From Corylus avellana (Eukaryota; Streptophyta; Magnoliopsida; Fagales; Betulaceae), in NCBI RefSeq assembly GCF_901000735.1, contig NC_081546.1, forward strand, positions 12,291,629 through 12,355,628: a stretch of DNA of 64,000 bases, written 5' to 3'. The stretch's first letter is position 1, and each line of letters starts with the position of its first letter. Positions 46,801 to 59,387 of the stretch are shown here, piece after piece. The notes under the pieces are model-generated. The model did no database searches. It saw only the letters and a program-made list of their open reading frames with translations, and was not told the DNA's origin. The translations under genes were made by a program, and so were the position numbers.

Positions 46801-48411
46801 TACTGCTCCTACCCATCACATTGTGACACATTCCCAGACAGGTAATCTAAAACCAAAATCATTTTCTGATTTTAAACTCTTCCGAGCTGTCAAACATCCT
46901 CTTCTCGCCTATCACACCCTTGCTGTCCCTCTTGAGCCCTCTACATGCTGCCAAGCAGCAACTACACCCAAATTGGTTGCTTCATTGAATTCAATGCTTC
47001 GTTCACAAACAAAACTTGGTCTCTATGCCCCAGGCCTCTGCACTAAAATGTGGTAAGGAACAAATGGGTATTTAAGCTGAAACAAAAGCCTGACGGCAGT
47101 ATTGGCAGGTTTAAGGCTCGTCATGTTGCTAAGGGATTTGATCAGGTGAGTGGGGTTGAATATCATGAAACACTCAATCTCGTTATCAAATCTACAACCA
47201 TTCGATTAATATTGGCATTGGCCATGCAATTCAATTGGCAAATAAAGCAACTGGATGTTTCTAACGCCTTCTATCATGGTGTGTTAGACGAAGAAGTGTA
47301 CATGGAGCAACCTCAAGGGTTTGTGGATCCCTCTAACCCTACCTACGTCTATCGATTACACAAATCTTTCTATGGCCTAAAACAGGCTCCTAGAGCTTGG
47401 TTCACTCGACTTTCTCATGCATTACTGGAAATTGGGTTTTGTGGCTCTCAAGTGGACCATTCCTTATTTGTTTATCACACTGACAGTGTCCATATTTTTC
47501 TTCTTGTTTATGTGGATGATATTATCCTCACAGGAAATCATCCAGACACCATGCAACGCCTTATTGACAACTTGTAGTCCGATTTCGCAATGAAGGACCT
47601 TGGGCCTTTTGGCTATTTTCTTGGCATTCAAGCTATCCGAGACGCCACTGGACTTCACCTTCGCCAGTCCAAATATGCTCTTGATCTGCTCACTCTCACA
47701 CAAATGACAGAATCCAAGCCTTATTGTGCCCCTTGTACTACTGGTTCTAAAATGTCTAAATTTGATGGTGATGCACTGGCCAATCCCACTGAATTTCAAC
47801 AAGTTGTGGGTGCTCTTCAATATGTCACTCTCACACGCCCAGACCTTGCATACTTGTAAATCAGCTATCTCAGCACATGCATACTCCCACTTATGTGCAT
47901 TGGACAGCAACCAAACGTGTGTTGCGCTACTTGAAAGGCACTGTCGATTTTGGCCTTCACTGTCGCAAAGGCGCACTTGCTCTCAATGCCTTTTGTGACT
48001 CGGATGGGGCTGGCAACCCTGATGACCGCCGCTCCACCACTGATTTTAGCATTTCCTTGGGCTCCAATTTAATCTCTTGGTCTGCCAAGAAACAACCTGT
48101 GGTGTCCCGCTCAAGTAACGAAGCCGAGTATCGCTGCATGGCCAATGCCACTGCTAAAATGTTCTGGCTTCGCATGCTTCTCAAAGAATTGAGGATTTCT
48201 CTCCACTCTCCTCCTGTCCTTTGGTGTGATAATTTTGGTGCCCTTGCCCTCGCCTCTATCCATGAAAAGGTTACCAACCGTGACATTCAACTTCGCTATA
48301 TCTCTACCTTGGATCAGGTCGCTGATATTTTTACAAAGGGACAAACTGTTGATCGCTTCTGTTTCTTATGTGACAAATTGCCGGTCGTCCCCCCATCAGT
48401 TTGCTGGGGGG
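43841..48411 (+). pseudogene. Copia element 2 (Retrofit/Ale-like) gag-pol
   Basis: A different lineage from the Tnt1-like element. Gag starts MADSSSNTAPSQTSN (43864), shifts frame near 44115, and continues ISHLKRQLQSLQQGSKLCTE. Its CCHC knuckle is CQICGKSSHRALDC (44777). Protease WLANFRANTHVT (44917) lacks the Asp-Ser-Gly triad. Integrase: WHQRLGHPS, HSDVW, FIDDYN with stops replacing Trp (45600, 45609), then SDNRGEY. RT: NKWVFKLKQKPDGSI, KQLDVSNAFYHGVL, YGLKQAPRAW and YVDDIILTG (47511). RNase H: FCDSDGAGNPDDRRST, SRSSNEAEYRCMA and DQVADIFTKG. A short internal deletion removes the usual HARTKHI-type motif near 48275. At least five frame changes were seen. Confidence 0.88.
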
Positions 48412-48815
48412 TGTTAAAGGTATCTCTGGAAATCAGAAAATGAGCACTGGTATCTCGGTCAATCAACAAGGCAGGAATAAGAGCATACAATATCAAATCA
48501 AATCACCCACACATCAAGCACCTTCCTTCGACAATCACATTGAGACAGAGGAGGATTCACCATATCATCTTGACAACTAGTGACAATATTTATATTCCTT
48601 ACGTGAATGTATGCAGCTATATATATCTCACAATAGCTGTATTAATTTGATTTACTTTCTTTTTATCTTGTACCAGTTGTAAGCTTACCATTGTAGTTAT
48701 AAACTTGCCATTTAGATGGTCCTTTGTATTGCACTATATAAAGGGAAATACAACACTGTTTTGGTCGAGCAACCAAAAACAGTTCTTGAAATATTTACTC
48801 CTACTAGAGAAAGAT
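48412..48815 (+). repeat. 3' LTR of copia element 2 (end uncertain)
   Basis: Starts TGTTAAAGGTATCTCTGG after the polypurine GCTGGGGGG. It has a TATATAAA box at 48735-48742 in GCACTATATAAAGGG, followed by an ACAGTTCTTGAAATATTTAC region. It is unrelated to the LTR at 43216. The right limit near 48815 is a guess, because no second copy exists for comparison. Confidence 0.65.
48735..48742 (+). promoter_or_regulatory. Putative LTR TATA box
   Basis: TATATAAA in the LTR of copia element 2, with AAGGGAAATACAACAC after it, the expected core promoter layout of a copia LTR. Confidence 0.6.
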
Positions 48816-49986
48816 GGAGATAAATCACCCTTCCAAAAGGAAAGCGTTGGGGAGGTGTGAGATCTACCCATGTCCTTGCAGGAAGTAAGTCATACTACTA
48901 CTAAAGTATGGAAAAGCTATCTTACTGTGTAATCACCGGGTCACATCTTCTCTCTCTTACCCATTCCCTACTGTCCTCATTTTGGATGTACTTGTTGTGA
49001 ATAATTTTTTTTTCTTGTGAGTTGTTGTGAACATTTTTTAGATGGTGTAATATTTGATGACATATGCCATTGTGTTTATGCAATTGTCCTTCCTTGCCAT
49101 TAAAACTCTTGTTGAACCACATTATTATTGTCATTAAAATTTTCGCTAGCATCTGACCTCACTAATAAATTGCCATTGACTGTGCAAGCTTTTGTGATTG
49201 ATTGATTTAATTGAAAGCCTCTAGTGTTCTATAGTTAACTATCAATCTACTCGGTTGACTTGAGTTTTGGGCTTGACTCCCTTTAACTTATAATAAACTT
49301 GGGACCAAGTCTCTACTTGTCCACCCGACATCTAGACATCATTCCAAAAAAGAAATGTTACACATACTCTCACTTTTACCCTTACAAGTACACATTCTCT
49401 GACGTGACAATGAAAATCACTATTGAATACAAAATCTAATAATTATTTATCTAAAATCAAAAAGTAATTTTTATTATCACCGCAGATAGTATATGCACTT
49501 ATAAATGTGTGTAAGATTTCTTCATTCCAAAAATTACCTCAAAATTGTCTGGCAACTTTGCTAGGGAGTCAAGTTCCAATAAGTCAACCTCACAATGTCG
49601 CCAAAGTCTAGCAACTCCCCTCGAGAAGGCAATGCACCTTCTCAGGGTCCCTCAGGACATGTGTTTGAAGATACTGGCTCTCACAACATTCAGAAATTAA
49701 CCAAGAAACTGCTCAGTCCCAAATGACTATATACTCTTTGACATGGACATGAAGCAAGCTCAGTCTGGGCTTAGCTGAAGTGGTAAAAAAAAATGAGGGG
49801 CCTAGCTCAGAGTATATTGTAATTTAAGTGCTATTTTACCCTAAACTTTCATTTCCTAACACAACAAAGGCCTACACATCAAGGGCCAAGTACCCTCCCA
49901 GCTATGAATCATATAATCTAACAAAATTATACAAGCTTTTCCTGGGGAATTTTCTAGATCTCCTTCACTTATATATCTATATATAG
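48816..49986. other. Intergenic downstream of the GEM-like gene
   Basis: AT-rich, no supported ORF. It contains the 3' flank of the gene on the minus strand. No polyadenylation signal could be fixed with certainty. Confidence 0.5.
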
Positions 49987-52900
49987 TTATATTTGGTTGG
50001 CCATAGAAATGGCCTTTTGAAGATTGCAGAGAGCTCTCTCATAGCGTAAGAATCCCATAAACCAAAATTCAAAATTATCCTCAGTAACTATTTCTATGTA
50101 CTTCTGGGCAGGGTTGTTCACATTCGCACTTTGGTTGGCTCTTTGAATCTTCCTTACTGGTATCAGAACCTGCCATGCATATTAAATATAACTTTGTGGG
50201 ATCAGTAGAAATATTAAAACAATTATTTCTGATAGAATTTTCTTATAATATACAATGTTCATTGCAAACAATTGAATGACTAAATAATAAAACAAGCCAG
50301 GCATAAATTAACAATACTCTTGAAGGACGATAAATTTGAAATAGTCACAAAACCATTAGTGAATAAAAAAAAGGGGAATTGTTCGTCATGAGCACGCTCA
50401 TACATGATTCTATCACATTATGCAGCCATATTTTCTCCCATTTAAATTGTCTTTTTCTGCGAGAACTTCAAAACTCTTTCGATTGATAAAAGAAAAAGTT
50501 GAAAATTTTGTCGGAAGTAGTAGTGTTTTAATGTTTAATTTAACGGTTACCTATAGTTGCTGGACGTCGATAGGTAGATTACACTGTACAGTCTAGAATA
50601 TGAAAACATTAAAATTAAGACCAACTCAGAATTTAAGGTAGATTACCCTGCAAGCTAGGCAATTTACAATGTTTCATTTAAACTATGAATTGAAACAATG
50701 TCTCTAGCCTTTAAAACAGACAAAAATATTTATATAAATTCAAAAAGAAAAAAACAATAATAAATGGCGAGGGTGTTGTGACGGGTGACCCACGGCAAAG
50801 CCACCATGATTTTTAATTTTAATTTTTTTTTTATCAAAGGCATTTCTGTCAGGAAATTTAGATATCCAAGAGAATGTGGACGTGATACAAACCCAACACG
50901 AACTTAGAAGATTAAAATCTAAAGATTTAATTGGTTTAATTAAATAGGTTGGATTATGATTGATTTATATAGTTTTTCATTACCATTGCCTTAACACAAT
51001 CTCAACATGACATGTAACCCTAAGGCTCATAATTTTTAACACAACCCATAAATCAAACACGAAATTAACATATTAAATTAAAATTTAACTCATTTAATTA
51101 GATAAGTTAAAATTAAAGTTAACTTATTTAGTCTTAATAATTTATATCTTGACACAACTCGAATCCAACAACCATACTTTCTTAAACTAGAATTGAAACG
51201 AGCTATTTGGGCACCTATTCGAGCCATTTCTAGAGCCACGTGACCATTTTTATATTTGGTTGCCACATGAGACAGTTGAAAAATCAACTGTATTTGTATA
51301 TATATATGCATTCACACTGCTGGTCAAGACATGCATGTCCCACATCCTTATCCTTTATTTTTCTAAACGGGAACAAAAAGTCTGTCTTCCTCCATCATCC
51401 ATTCACGCTTGGAATTCCGCGTGGACTAAGAAAAGCGTGTACACGCACATTCCACCTGTTAGGATCCTATCTGTTAAGCCGGTGGACCTAATATTCCTAG
51501 GTGAAAACTGAATATTCCTATATATATATATTATTTTCTTAGTTTATGGTTCAAATTCTTTCTTAATAAAAAAAAAAAATCATTAAAAGTTTCATGAGCT
51601 ATCACGCGTTTGGAAAAGACTTTTTAAAGTTCAAAAATTCTCCATTTTACCCTTTTAAACCTTTAATTTGATGTAATTTACTCTAGCCCTTAGAGTTTGG
51701 CATTAAACATACGTTAAAATAGATGAAATAGCCTTTATACTCCTGAAATGTTTATAAAATATTAAATTTATCCTTAATTTCACATTAAAAGCAAAAAAAA
51801 AAAAGGTTAGGGTACGTAGTTTAGTATTTTTCATAAGATCCGTTAGGATTTAATGCCAAATCTTAACCAAGGGGTAGATTTTTAAATTAGAACTTCGAGA
51901 ACTGAAATTAAGAGTCTTTAAATTTTAGGGATCTTCTCAAAACGTGTAAAAGTTCAGGAAGCTTTTATATAAGTTAACCCTAATTAAAATAACATAAACA
52001 TAATTTGAATTCAAGATCATTACTTTGATAGTAAGTTAAATCACGACTTATTTCTTTGTAATTCTCATTTTTCCTCTTTGTGTACCCAAAAAAAAAAAAA
52101 ATGTTTAAATCACAGCTTAATTTAATAAAAATTAAATTTATATTTTAACATATTAGGCGTTTAGAATTAGGTACCTTGTAAGGTGTAGTAATGAAGTGGC
52201 CGTCAGGGGAAGAAATGGTGATGGATCTTTCACTGCAGAAGGCAACCTTCTCAGTGGAAACAAAGAGGAGCCCTGCAATAGGGCCGGCTGTTGTTGATAA
52301 GTAGCATTGCGAGGCTTTCAACATCTGCTCTCCTTGGCTCATTCCAAACACCTGCCTGAATATATTCTCCCTCCCTCCTTCTCGAACAACTCTTGCCCCC
52401 AAACTCAGCTTTCCCTTCACAGTTTCAGACAACTTTGGCCCCAGTTTCACTACAATTCCAAACCAAAACAAACATATATCACTCATCCAAAACAAAAACA
52501 TGTCTTCTGTTAAATCACCACTTTTTCGGTAAGATTAAAGAAGTGATAAATTTAATCATTTAATCAACACTAATATTTCTCCTTACGCGTGGGGTTATAC
52601 TCTCGGTTAATAGATGAGGCCCAATGAAATATTAATTTAAATTAAGTGAACTAATAGAGTCAGGGTTCGATTCTAAGACATTTGACTCTAATACCATGTT
52701 AAATTATCACTTATCCCAAAAGTTTAAATTGATAGGAATAGATAAATTTAATCATTCAATCAACACTTAGCATTTTTCATCTCAAATCAAGTAGATAGAT
52801 CCTTACCATGCTCCCGAATCCTGTATACAAAACTGCTGCTTTTCCTCCCAAGCTTTTTCTTGTTTCCCATCTCTGAATCCCATTTATCTGCACTTTCCAA

Positions 52901-53121
52901 AACTAGTAAGAGATCAACAAATAGATAGATTGATTAGAGAGAGAGAGAGAGAGAGGTGATTGCTTACTGTTTTTGAAGGAGGGGGAGTCATATGAGGAAG
53001 GTGGACTATGAAGGCAGCTGGCAGTCTCAGAAAGAGAAGAGTGTCTGGCTGGAGTACTTGTGCCATATGAGCTCATCAAGGGACTATCAATAAACTGATG
53101 ATCCGCATATTGTTCCTTCAT
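49987..53121 (-). CDS. GRAM-domain protein, GEM-like family (4 exons, appears intact)
   Basis: Four minus-strand exons join in frame to 708 bp (235 codons plus stop): 53121-52968, 52902-52807, 52449-52175 and 50169-49987. All introns have GT..AG borders (e.g. GTAAGC donor after exon 1, TTACTAG acceptor before exon 2). The ATG is at 53121; an in-frame GTG two codons upstream is not needed. Residues 1-50 are a Ser/Pro-rich tail. Then come a basic linker (NKKKLGRKSSS) and the GRAM domain, with LKASQCYLSTTAGPIAGLLF and VAFCSERSITISSP, and PYKVLIPVRKIQRANQS spanning the exon 3/4 junction. The domain ends in KYIEIVTEDNFEFWFMGFL. GEM-like/FIP1 proteins are plant GRAM proteins linked to hormone responses and development; the exact role here is unknown. 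Intron 3 is ~2 kb. No stop or frameshift was seen. Confidence 0.92.
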
Positions 53122-53186
53122 ATTCACTTTTGCAGAAAATTCACTTGAGAATCTTTGCCTTTAAGTCTTTCACGGGAGAAACAAGC

Positions 53187-53196
53187 TATTTAAAAG
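53187..53196 (-). promoter_or_regulatory. Candidate TATA box of the GEM-like gene
   Basis: On the minus strand TTTTAAATAG lies ~70 bp before the ATG. It is the best TATA-like match just upstream of the gene. This implies a short 5' UTR; it is an inference from position only. Confidence 0.4.
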
Positions 53197-53249
53197 ATGG
53201 GATCTGTGGCTTGAATCTACTTCTTTCTACGTCAGTTTATCTGTATAAT

Positions 53250-56200
53250 ATTGACAAATATAATAGACATTAAATAAGGAGGCTGCAGGAACGTAAGAAT
53301 TTTCTATGATTCCTCTTTGTTTTGCAGCTTAAAGTTCAAACCCTTTCTTTGTTATATTTGTTCTCTTGTGGGTGGAGAGTTTTCTAGAAAATGCCGCAGT
53401 TTCTTGGCAATTTACAAAGCTTGGAAAGCAAGTCGACTTTTGCTTACTGACCTCAATATTTCTTAGTCAATAAAATGTGGCCAAACGGCCCCCATACATA
53501 GTGCAGAAATATTTATTTTATAATGAACACCAAATAAGAAAGGACGCATATATATATATATATATACTGTTTAACATTAATAAATTGTGTTGTTATTTGT
53601 TAAAGTATTGAATAAGGCTCGTTTGGCTTGTGGAATAGCTATTCTTATGAATTAGTATTTTTTTTGTTTGATAAGGGTCTATTTTTAGGAATAGCCATTC
53701 TTGTGGAAATGACTAATCTTTTACACAGACGAATAGTTATTCCTTAAAGAATGAAATATATTTTTCAAAAATACCCATTTTATTCTATTTTAAATTTTAA
53801 AAAATAATAATAATAGAAGATAAAGTGGGTGGCCGCACCACCCTCGGACACCTCGAGGGACCACTCTAGATTTGTTTCAGACCCCCGGCCCATGGGTGGT
53901 CGTCCACCCACTTTATTTTTTTTAATATGAATTGAAAAAGAAAATAATAATATGAGGTTTTTAGTCATTTTGATTCAATTTTAGTTAGACTATGTGTATT
54001 ATTACTAAAGAATATAAATAACTATTTTATTCCGCTCTCCTCTAAAAAGCCCTAAATGGTTAAACGTATTTATTATTAGCTTCAAATTTTAAAATAAGCA
54101 ATAATTTAACATGGTATAATGGTATTAGAACCAAAAGTCATAAGTTTAAATCTTGGGGAAATCAAGAGTTTGAGAGTGTTTACTAAGAGTACATTAATAT
54201 ATATATTTGAATACCACTTTAATCCTAACACTTAAGCTAATGAGCTTGGGTTTACTTTAGTTATATTAACCACTTTTTTTCTTATACTTTCTCAATGTTG
54301 GACTTAACATTTTTAAGAGAGTCTCACATCATGAAGAGTTGCACAAGAGGGCCACAGAACGCAACTTCAAACTAGACTCATCTAAACACCATTTCATCAA
54401 ATCAACCGTGGCTATGATACTACTTGTTTAAGACATTAATAATTTGAGAGTTTTTACTAAGACTGCATTAATATACATATTTGAACATTACTTTTAGCAT
54501 AAAAGCTTGTGAGTACACCCACAACAAAATCATATATGAGGACACTTTTTTCTTTCTTTCTTTTTTTCTGAAAAGTATGAAAAGATTAATTGAAGGCTCA
54601 CATAATATTGAATTTTATTTATTTATTTTTTATCGATTACTTCCGCAGCGGTCATGCTCTAGATCTAGAAGACTAGAGTTAACTAATTTCGAATGGGATT
54701 CAACTACTACTAGCGTGGGCCTCAATTAAAGAATATGAGTTTTATGGGTGCTTTTCTGCATTTTGAAAGACTTACGCGCGATCACTTAAATAATAATAAA
54801 GACGATCAAAAAATAATAATAATAAAGAATTATGGTACATAGTGATTTTATTAATTTCTTTATAATTTTTATGAACAAGTCAAATCTACCTTGCATCATA
54901 AGAATGGGAAAGCATGTATAAATTAATGAATCCAATACGTGTTGCTAGCTTTGAGTATAAGAAATGATTTGATATAATATTTGTGAACAACCCTTTAGCT
55001 AAATTCGAAGTACAGAGTATAAGAAAGAAAAGAAAAGAGACAGCAAAATGATTAAGATATATATTATCCATCAATGAAACTTAATTGAGAATTTTATTTA
55101 TGTGAATAGAGAACTCCATATATTAGTGAATAATAAACGTAGCAAAAAGAATCAAAATAAATATATAATTAAGTTAAATAACTCAGTATATATTTTAGAA
55201 TATATATGTGTAATTTTATTTTTATGGTGATAGAACCCGCCAGTTAGAAATTCAAGAAACTGAAAAAGGAAGATTCAATAACAATTTTCCACTAGGGTTC
55301 GGAACAAGACTTTTTTAAGAGGAATATTGAATTTTTCCTAATAGAATGGACTTTGGAGTTGACAAAGGAATAGTGCAAATTAAGTAGTGTGCGTGTGTTG
55401 CAACAATTATCTTGCAAACAAGGTAATTAAGCACTCATCTTTGTTACCCTTTTTCTGCACAAAATTTGTCATACAAGTTTTGGCATGAACCTTTGGTCTT
55501 CACGCCAGTGCATCAGCAGAACTTATCTCTATTTGCTGCTTCTTCTTCGGTGAGCCCTAACAGCAGCTTCTTTCCTGACCCTTAAAGCAGCTGAAAGCCG
55601 TTCCTTTTGCGCCGATCTACCGCTCATTTGCTGACCCCTAAAGCAGCCGAGAACCACGCCTTTTGCGCCGATCTACCGCTCCGTTTTAAAGATTTTTTTT
55701 TTCTCTCTCTATTGCGATTTGCTTGTCAAATTTGTTGTTCAGTTCATTGTTATTAATGAGTTTGGTATTAGGTTGCAAAATAATTGTAGTTAACGTGTGA
55801 AGAAGTCATGTCCCTAGCTAGTTCATCCTACTTAGGTTGCAAATAATTGTGATGACGTGTGAAGAACTCATGTCCCTCCTCTTCTTCCTCTTCCTCCATG
55901 GGGAACTTAAATTAATGACACATTAATGTCTAAGGCATACACTTAAATTAATGACACATTAACAACAAGAGTTAGAAATGAAAAGATTCATCACCTGCCA
56001 ACTTCCAGCCAAAGCCAGAAACAAAGCTTCAATTGAAAGAATTAATCAAGATTTGTTTTCGTTTGCCAAATGCCATGACAGATTGTTGAACTTCTCCTTT
56101 TCTAGGTCTATCCTTCTTCTCCTTTCCATGTTCTGACTAGCTAGATTGTAATTAAATAAATAAATTTTGCAATATTAAATCAATATTGGATTAGGTTCTC

Positions 56201-56814
56201 TGATGTCTGATTAACTTATTTCTACCGTAGCATAACATAAGGAAACACTTAACACTTCTAAACATTATAAGGCTAATTAAATAAAATTAAAACAAAAATA
56301 ACATAAGGCAATAACGTTTGGTGCACTGAATGAGTATTCCATTCAAAAAATGTATAGTTATTTTAAAGAATGGTTGAAGGTGGAATGAAATTGTTTAGCT
56401 ATTCATATTTCTTGGTTTGATTGTACCACTATAATAGAACTTGAATTGTAATCAAATTTACTAAAACAATCAATAATACAATTCTTAATTACAATTTCTC
56501 ATTTCTCAAACTCTAAGTCCCTCACTTTTTTTCCCGCTCAAGCTATTTCTTTCTATTTTACTTGCACTCGCTGGAGATCTAAAAATTGGGAATCAGATCT
56601 TGGACTGCAAGTTTGACAGAGATGTCATCACCTATGTCAAGCTTTACAATATATAAAGAATGCAAAGCAAACAAGGGGAAAATATGAATCGAATGAAAAT
56701 GTATTCTCTGATTAATCAACTTCAGCTTACAATAATGGAAGAAATCAACTTATATACTCAGCTACAATAAGATCAAAATAACAGAGCATAACCAAATAAA
56801 GAAACTAACCAATT
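53250..56814. other. Intergenic region upstream of the GEM-like gene
   Basis: No gene is supported. It contains an (AT)n run (~53548-53567), a possible MITE at ~53610-54050 with an internal GGGTGGCC/GGCCACCC palindrome (53828-53912), and three short tandem duplications at 55575-55960. ORFs are short and low-complexity. Confidence 0.5.
55575..55960. repeat. Three adjacent tandem duplications
   Basis: Unit pairs are 55575-55624/55631-55680 (period 56, CTGACCCYTAAAGCAGC..), 55768-55815/55832-55877 (period 64, TTAGGTTGCAAAATAATTG..) and 55905-55927/55941-55963 (period 36, ACTTAAATTAATGACACATT). The units are unrelated to each other. Confidence 0.85.
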
Positions 56815-59387
56815 GATGAGAGCAATGAGAACGACCACATTAACTCATAACAAGTGGATGCCAATGCCCAGTATTCTGCTTCAGCCGATGATCTAGATAT
56901 TGTTTGTTGCTTCTTGGGTTTCCAAAAATGATTGAGTCACCAATAAACACACAATATCCAGTTATGGATCTCCTGGTGTCCAAGCAGCCTACCTAATCTG
57001 AATCTGAAAAAGCCTTGAGACGTAAATCTGATTTTGTAAAAAATATTAGACCTTGTGCAGGAGAGTTCTTGATGTATTTGAGAACTCTATGTGTAGCATG
57101 TAAATGTGGTTGTCTTGGTTTATCCATAAACTGGCTTAGTGTTTGAACTGCATATGCTATATCTGGCCGAGTTATTGTCAAGTAAAGTAGCCTTCCAACC
57201 AATCTTCTATAACATGTAGAATCTGATAAGAGAACACCACCATCCCTGGATAACTTTAGATTCTGTTCCATTGGAAACTTAACCGGTTTGGAAGCCAACA
57301 GACCAGAACCTTCCAAGACTTCTAATGCATATTTTCTTTCAGAAACAGAAATACCCTCTGGTAACTTAGCAATCTCAAGGCCTAGAAAATACTTCAAAGG
57401 TCCTAAGTCTTTCAAATGAAATATGTCATTCAAAAGAGTAATAAAAGAAGCCACTGCTTTTGGATCATTGCTAGCTATGGCAACATCATCTACATAGACT
57501 AGTAAAGCAATATATGAAGAACCTTTAATCTGTGTGAACAAAGAGTAATTTGCCTTAGATTGAATAAAATCAAGATCAACTCAAGTTGTAGAAAACTTAG
57601 AGAGCCACTGTCTTGAGCCCTGCTTCAAACCATATAAAGATTTGTTAATCTACAAACCTTTGTCTCCCTCTTAGTACCAAAACTAGGAGGCATGTTCATA
57701 TATACTTCTTCATTAACGTCACCATGTAAAAATGCATTATTCACATCCAATTGATGTAAAATCCAACCCTTAGCTGCTGCAAGTGCTACTAGACACCTAA
57801 CAGTACTCATTTTAGCTACAGGTGAAAATTTTTCCTGATAATCCAAACCTTTTCACATTGAATGTACCCTTTTGCTACAACCGAGCCTTGTACCTCTAAA
57901 TACTACCATCAGACTTTTGCTTCACCTTGTATACCCATTTACACCCTATAGGATGCTTATTTGGTGGTAACGCAGTAATTACCCATGTTTTGTTCTCTTC
58001 AAGTGCTTGAATTTCAGCCTTCATGGCTTCACGCCAGTGTGCATCTTTGACAGCTTGATGATAAAATTTAGGCTCAATTTGAGATGATATGGAAAGACAT
58101 AAATTTTTGTAAGAAGGAGACAGCTTATCATATGAAACAAATGAAGACAATGGATAAGATATACCTTAATCAGTAGCCATGTGAGTAGATAGAGGAGGAG
58201 AAGAAACCAAATGGCAATGAAAATTCTGTAAATAGCTAGGTTTTTGTTTGATCCTATTTGATTTTCTAGGAGGTGGAACAAATGGTTGAGCAGAAGTGGG
58301 AGAATTTGATGAAATGTCATGGATGTTAATATCAGATGGAATATCATGAGCATTAACATCAAATGACTCTGGATTATGATCAGATGGCTGTGTACTAATA
58401 TCAGGTGAAATAGAATTAGGAGACATATGAGTAGATAGAGGTGGAGAAGAAGAAACTAGTTGGCAATGAAAATTCTTCAAATAGCTAGGTTTTTGTTTGA
58501 TCTTATTTGATTTTCTAAGAGGTGGAATAGATGGTTAAGCAGAAGTGAGAGAATTTGATGAATTATCATGGATGTTAATATCAGATGGAATATCATGAGC
58601 ATTAACATAAGATGACTGTGGATTAGGATCAAATGGTTGTGTACTAAAATCAAGTGAAACAGAATTAGGTGACATATGATTTATAGCAGAATCGTGATCT
58701 AATACATCAGGAACATGCATAGGAATTAAAGAAGGTATTATATTATGTATTGTAGGTGATAGATGTTTAAGAAAACAATTATTAGATATGAGTGATCTAA
58801 GTTAGAAGAATATAGAAAAATTGTTTCATGGAATATAACATGCCGAGAGATAATGATGGATTGAGTATGAAGGTTATAGAATTTATATCCCTTCATGCCA
58901 TATGCGTAGCCAATAAAGATACGAGGAGTGGCTCTTGAATCAAACTTTGTTCTATGTCTAGACAAAGTTGAAACATAAGCTAAACATCTAAAAACTTTTA
59001 GATGTGTGTATGAAGGTGCATGTAACGGAGAACAACAACTCATGTGAGGATTTATTTGAAAGAAGAGGTGTGGGAATTCTATTTTTGATGATATGAGCAG
59101 CTGTGAGAATACAATCCCCCAAAAAAGATAAAGGGAGATTTGATTGAAATTGTAAGGATCTTGCAACATTTAGCAAGTGCAGATGTTTTCTTTCAACTAT
59201 ACCATTTTGGTATGAAGTTTCTATACAACTAAGCTGATGTATGGTGCCATGTGTAGAAGAAGAAGAAAAAAATCATTTTACATTCAGGACCATTGTTAGA
59301 TCTTAAGCATTTGATTTTGAGATTAAATTGAGTTTGAACAAGTTGAACGAAAGACTAAATTATAGAACGAGTATGTGATTTGTGTTG
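56815..59387 (-). pseudogene. Copia element 3 pol, truncated at both ends
   Basis: Minus strand, from integrase to RNase H. Integrase tail: KSHTRSIIQSFVQLVQTQF, then [18 protein letters not shown] and [35 protein letters not shown]. The linker contains a 249-bp tandem duplication. [37 protein letters not shown] (stop follows), a broken [30 protein letters not shown] (57495) and KDLGPLKYFLGLEIAK. RNase H is frame-shifted (DTRRSITGYCVF, SRSSAEAEYWALA in another frame near 56880). The integrase is cut at 59387 by LTR T3. Confidence 0.88.
58172..58720 (-). repeat. 249-bp tandem duplication in the copia linker
   Basis: Two copies, each encoding HMSPNS.S..STQP..NP.S..VNAHDIPSDINIHD and ending RKSN.IKQKPSYL.NFHC, in the same frame. 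Registration point GACATATGA is at 58422 and 58671. A third partial start (..STHMATD) follows. 249 bp equals 83 codons, so the frame is kept. Confidence 0.9.

Noticed and set aside
47957..48286. 109-codon minus ORF opposite copia RNase H
   Set aside because: Shadow of the RNase H coding strand, which has clear family motifs on the plus strand.
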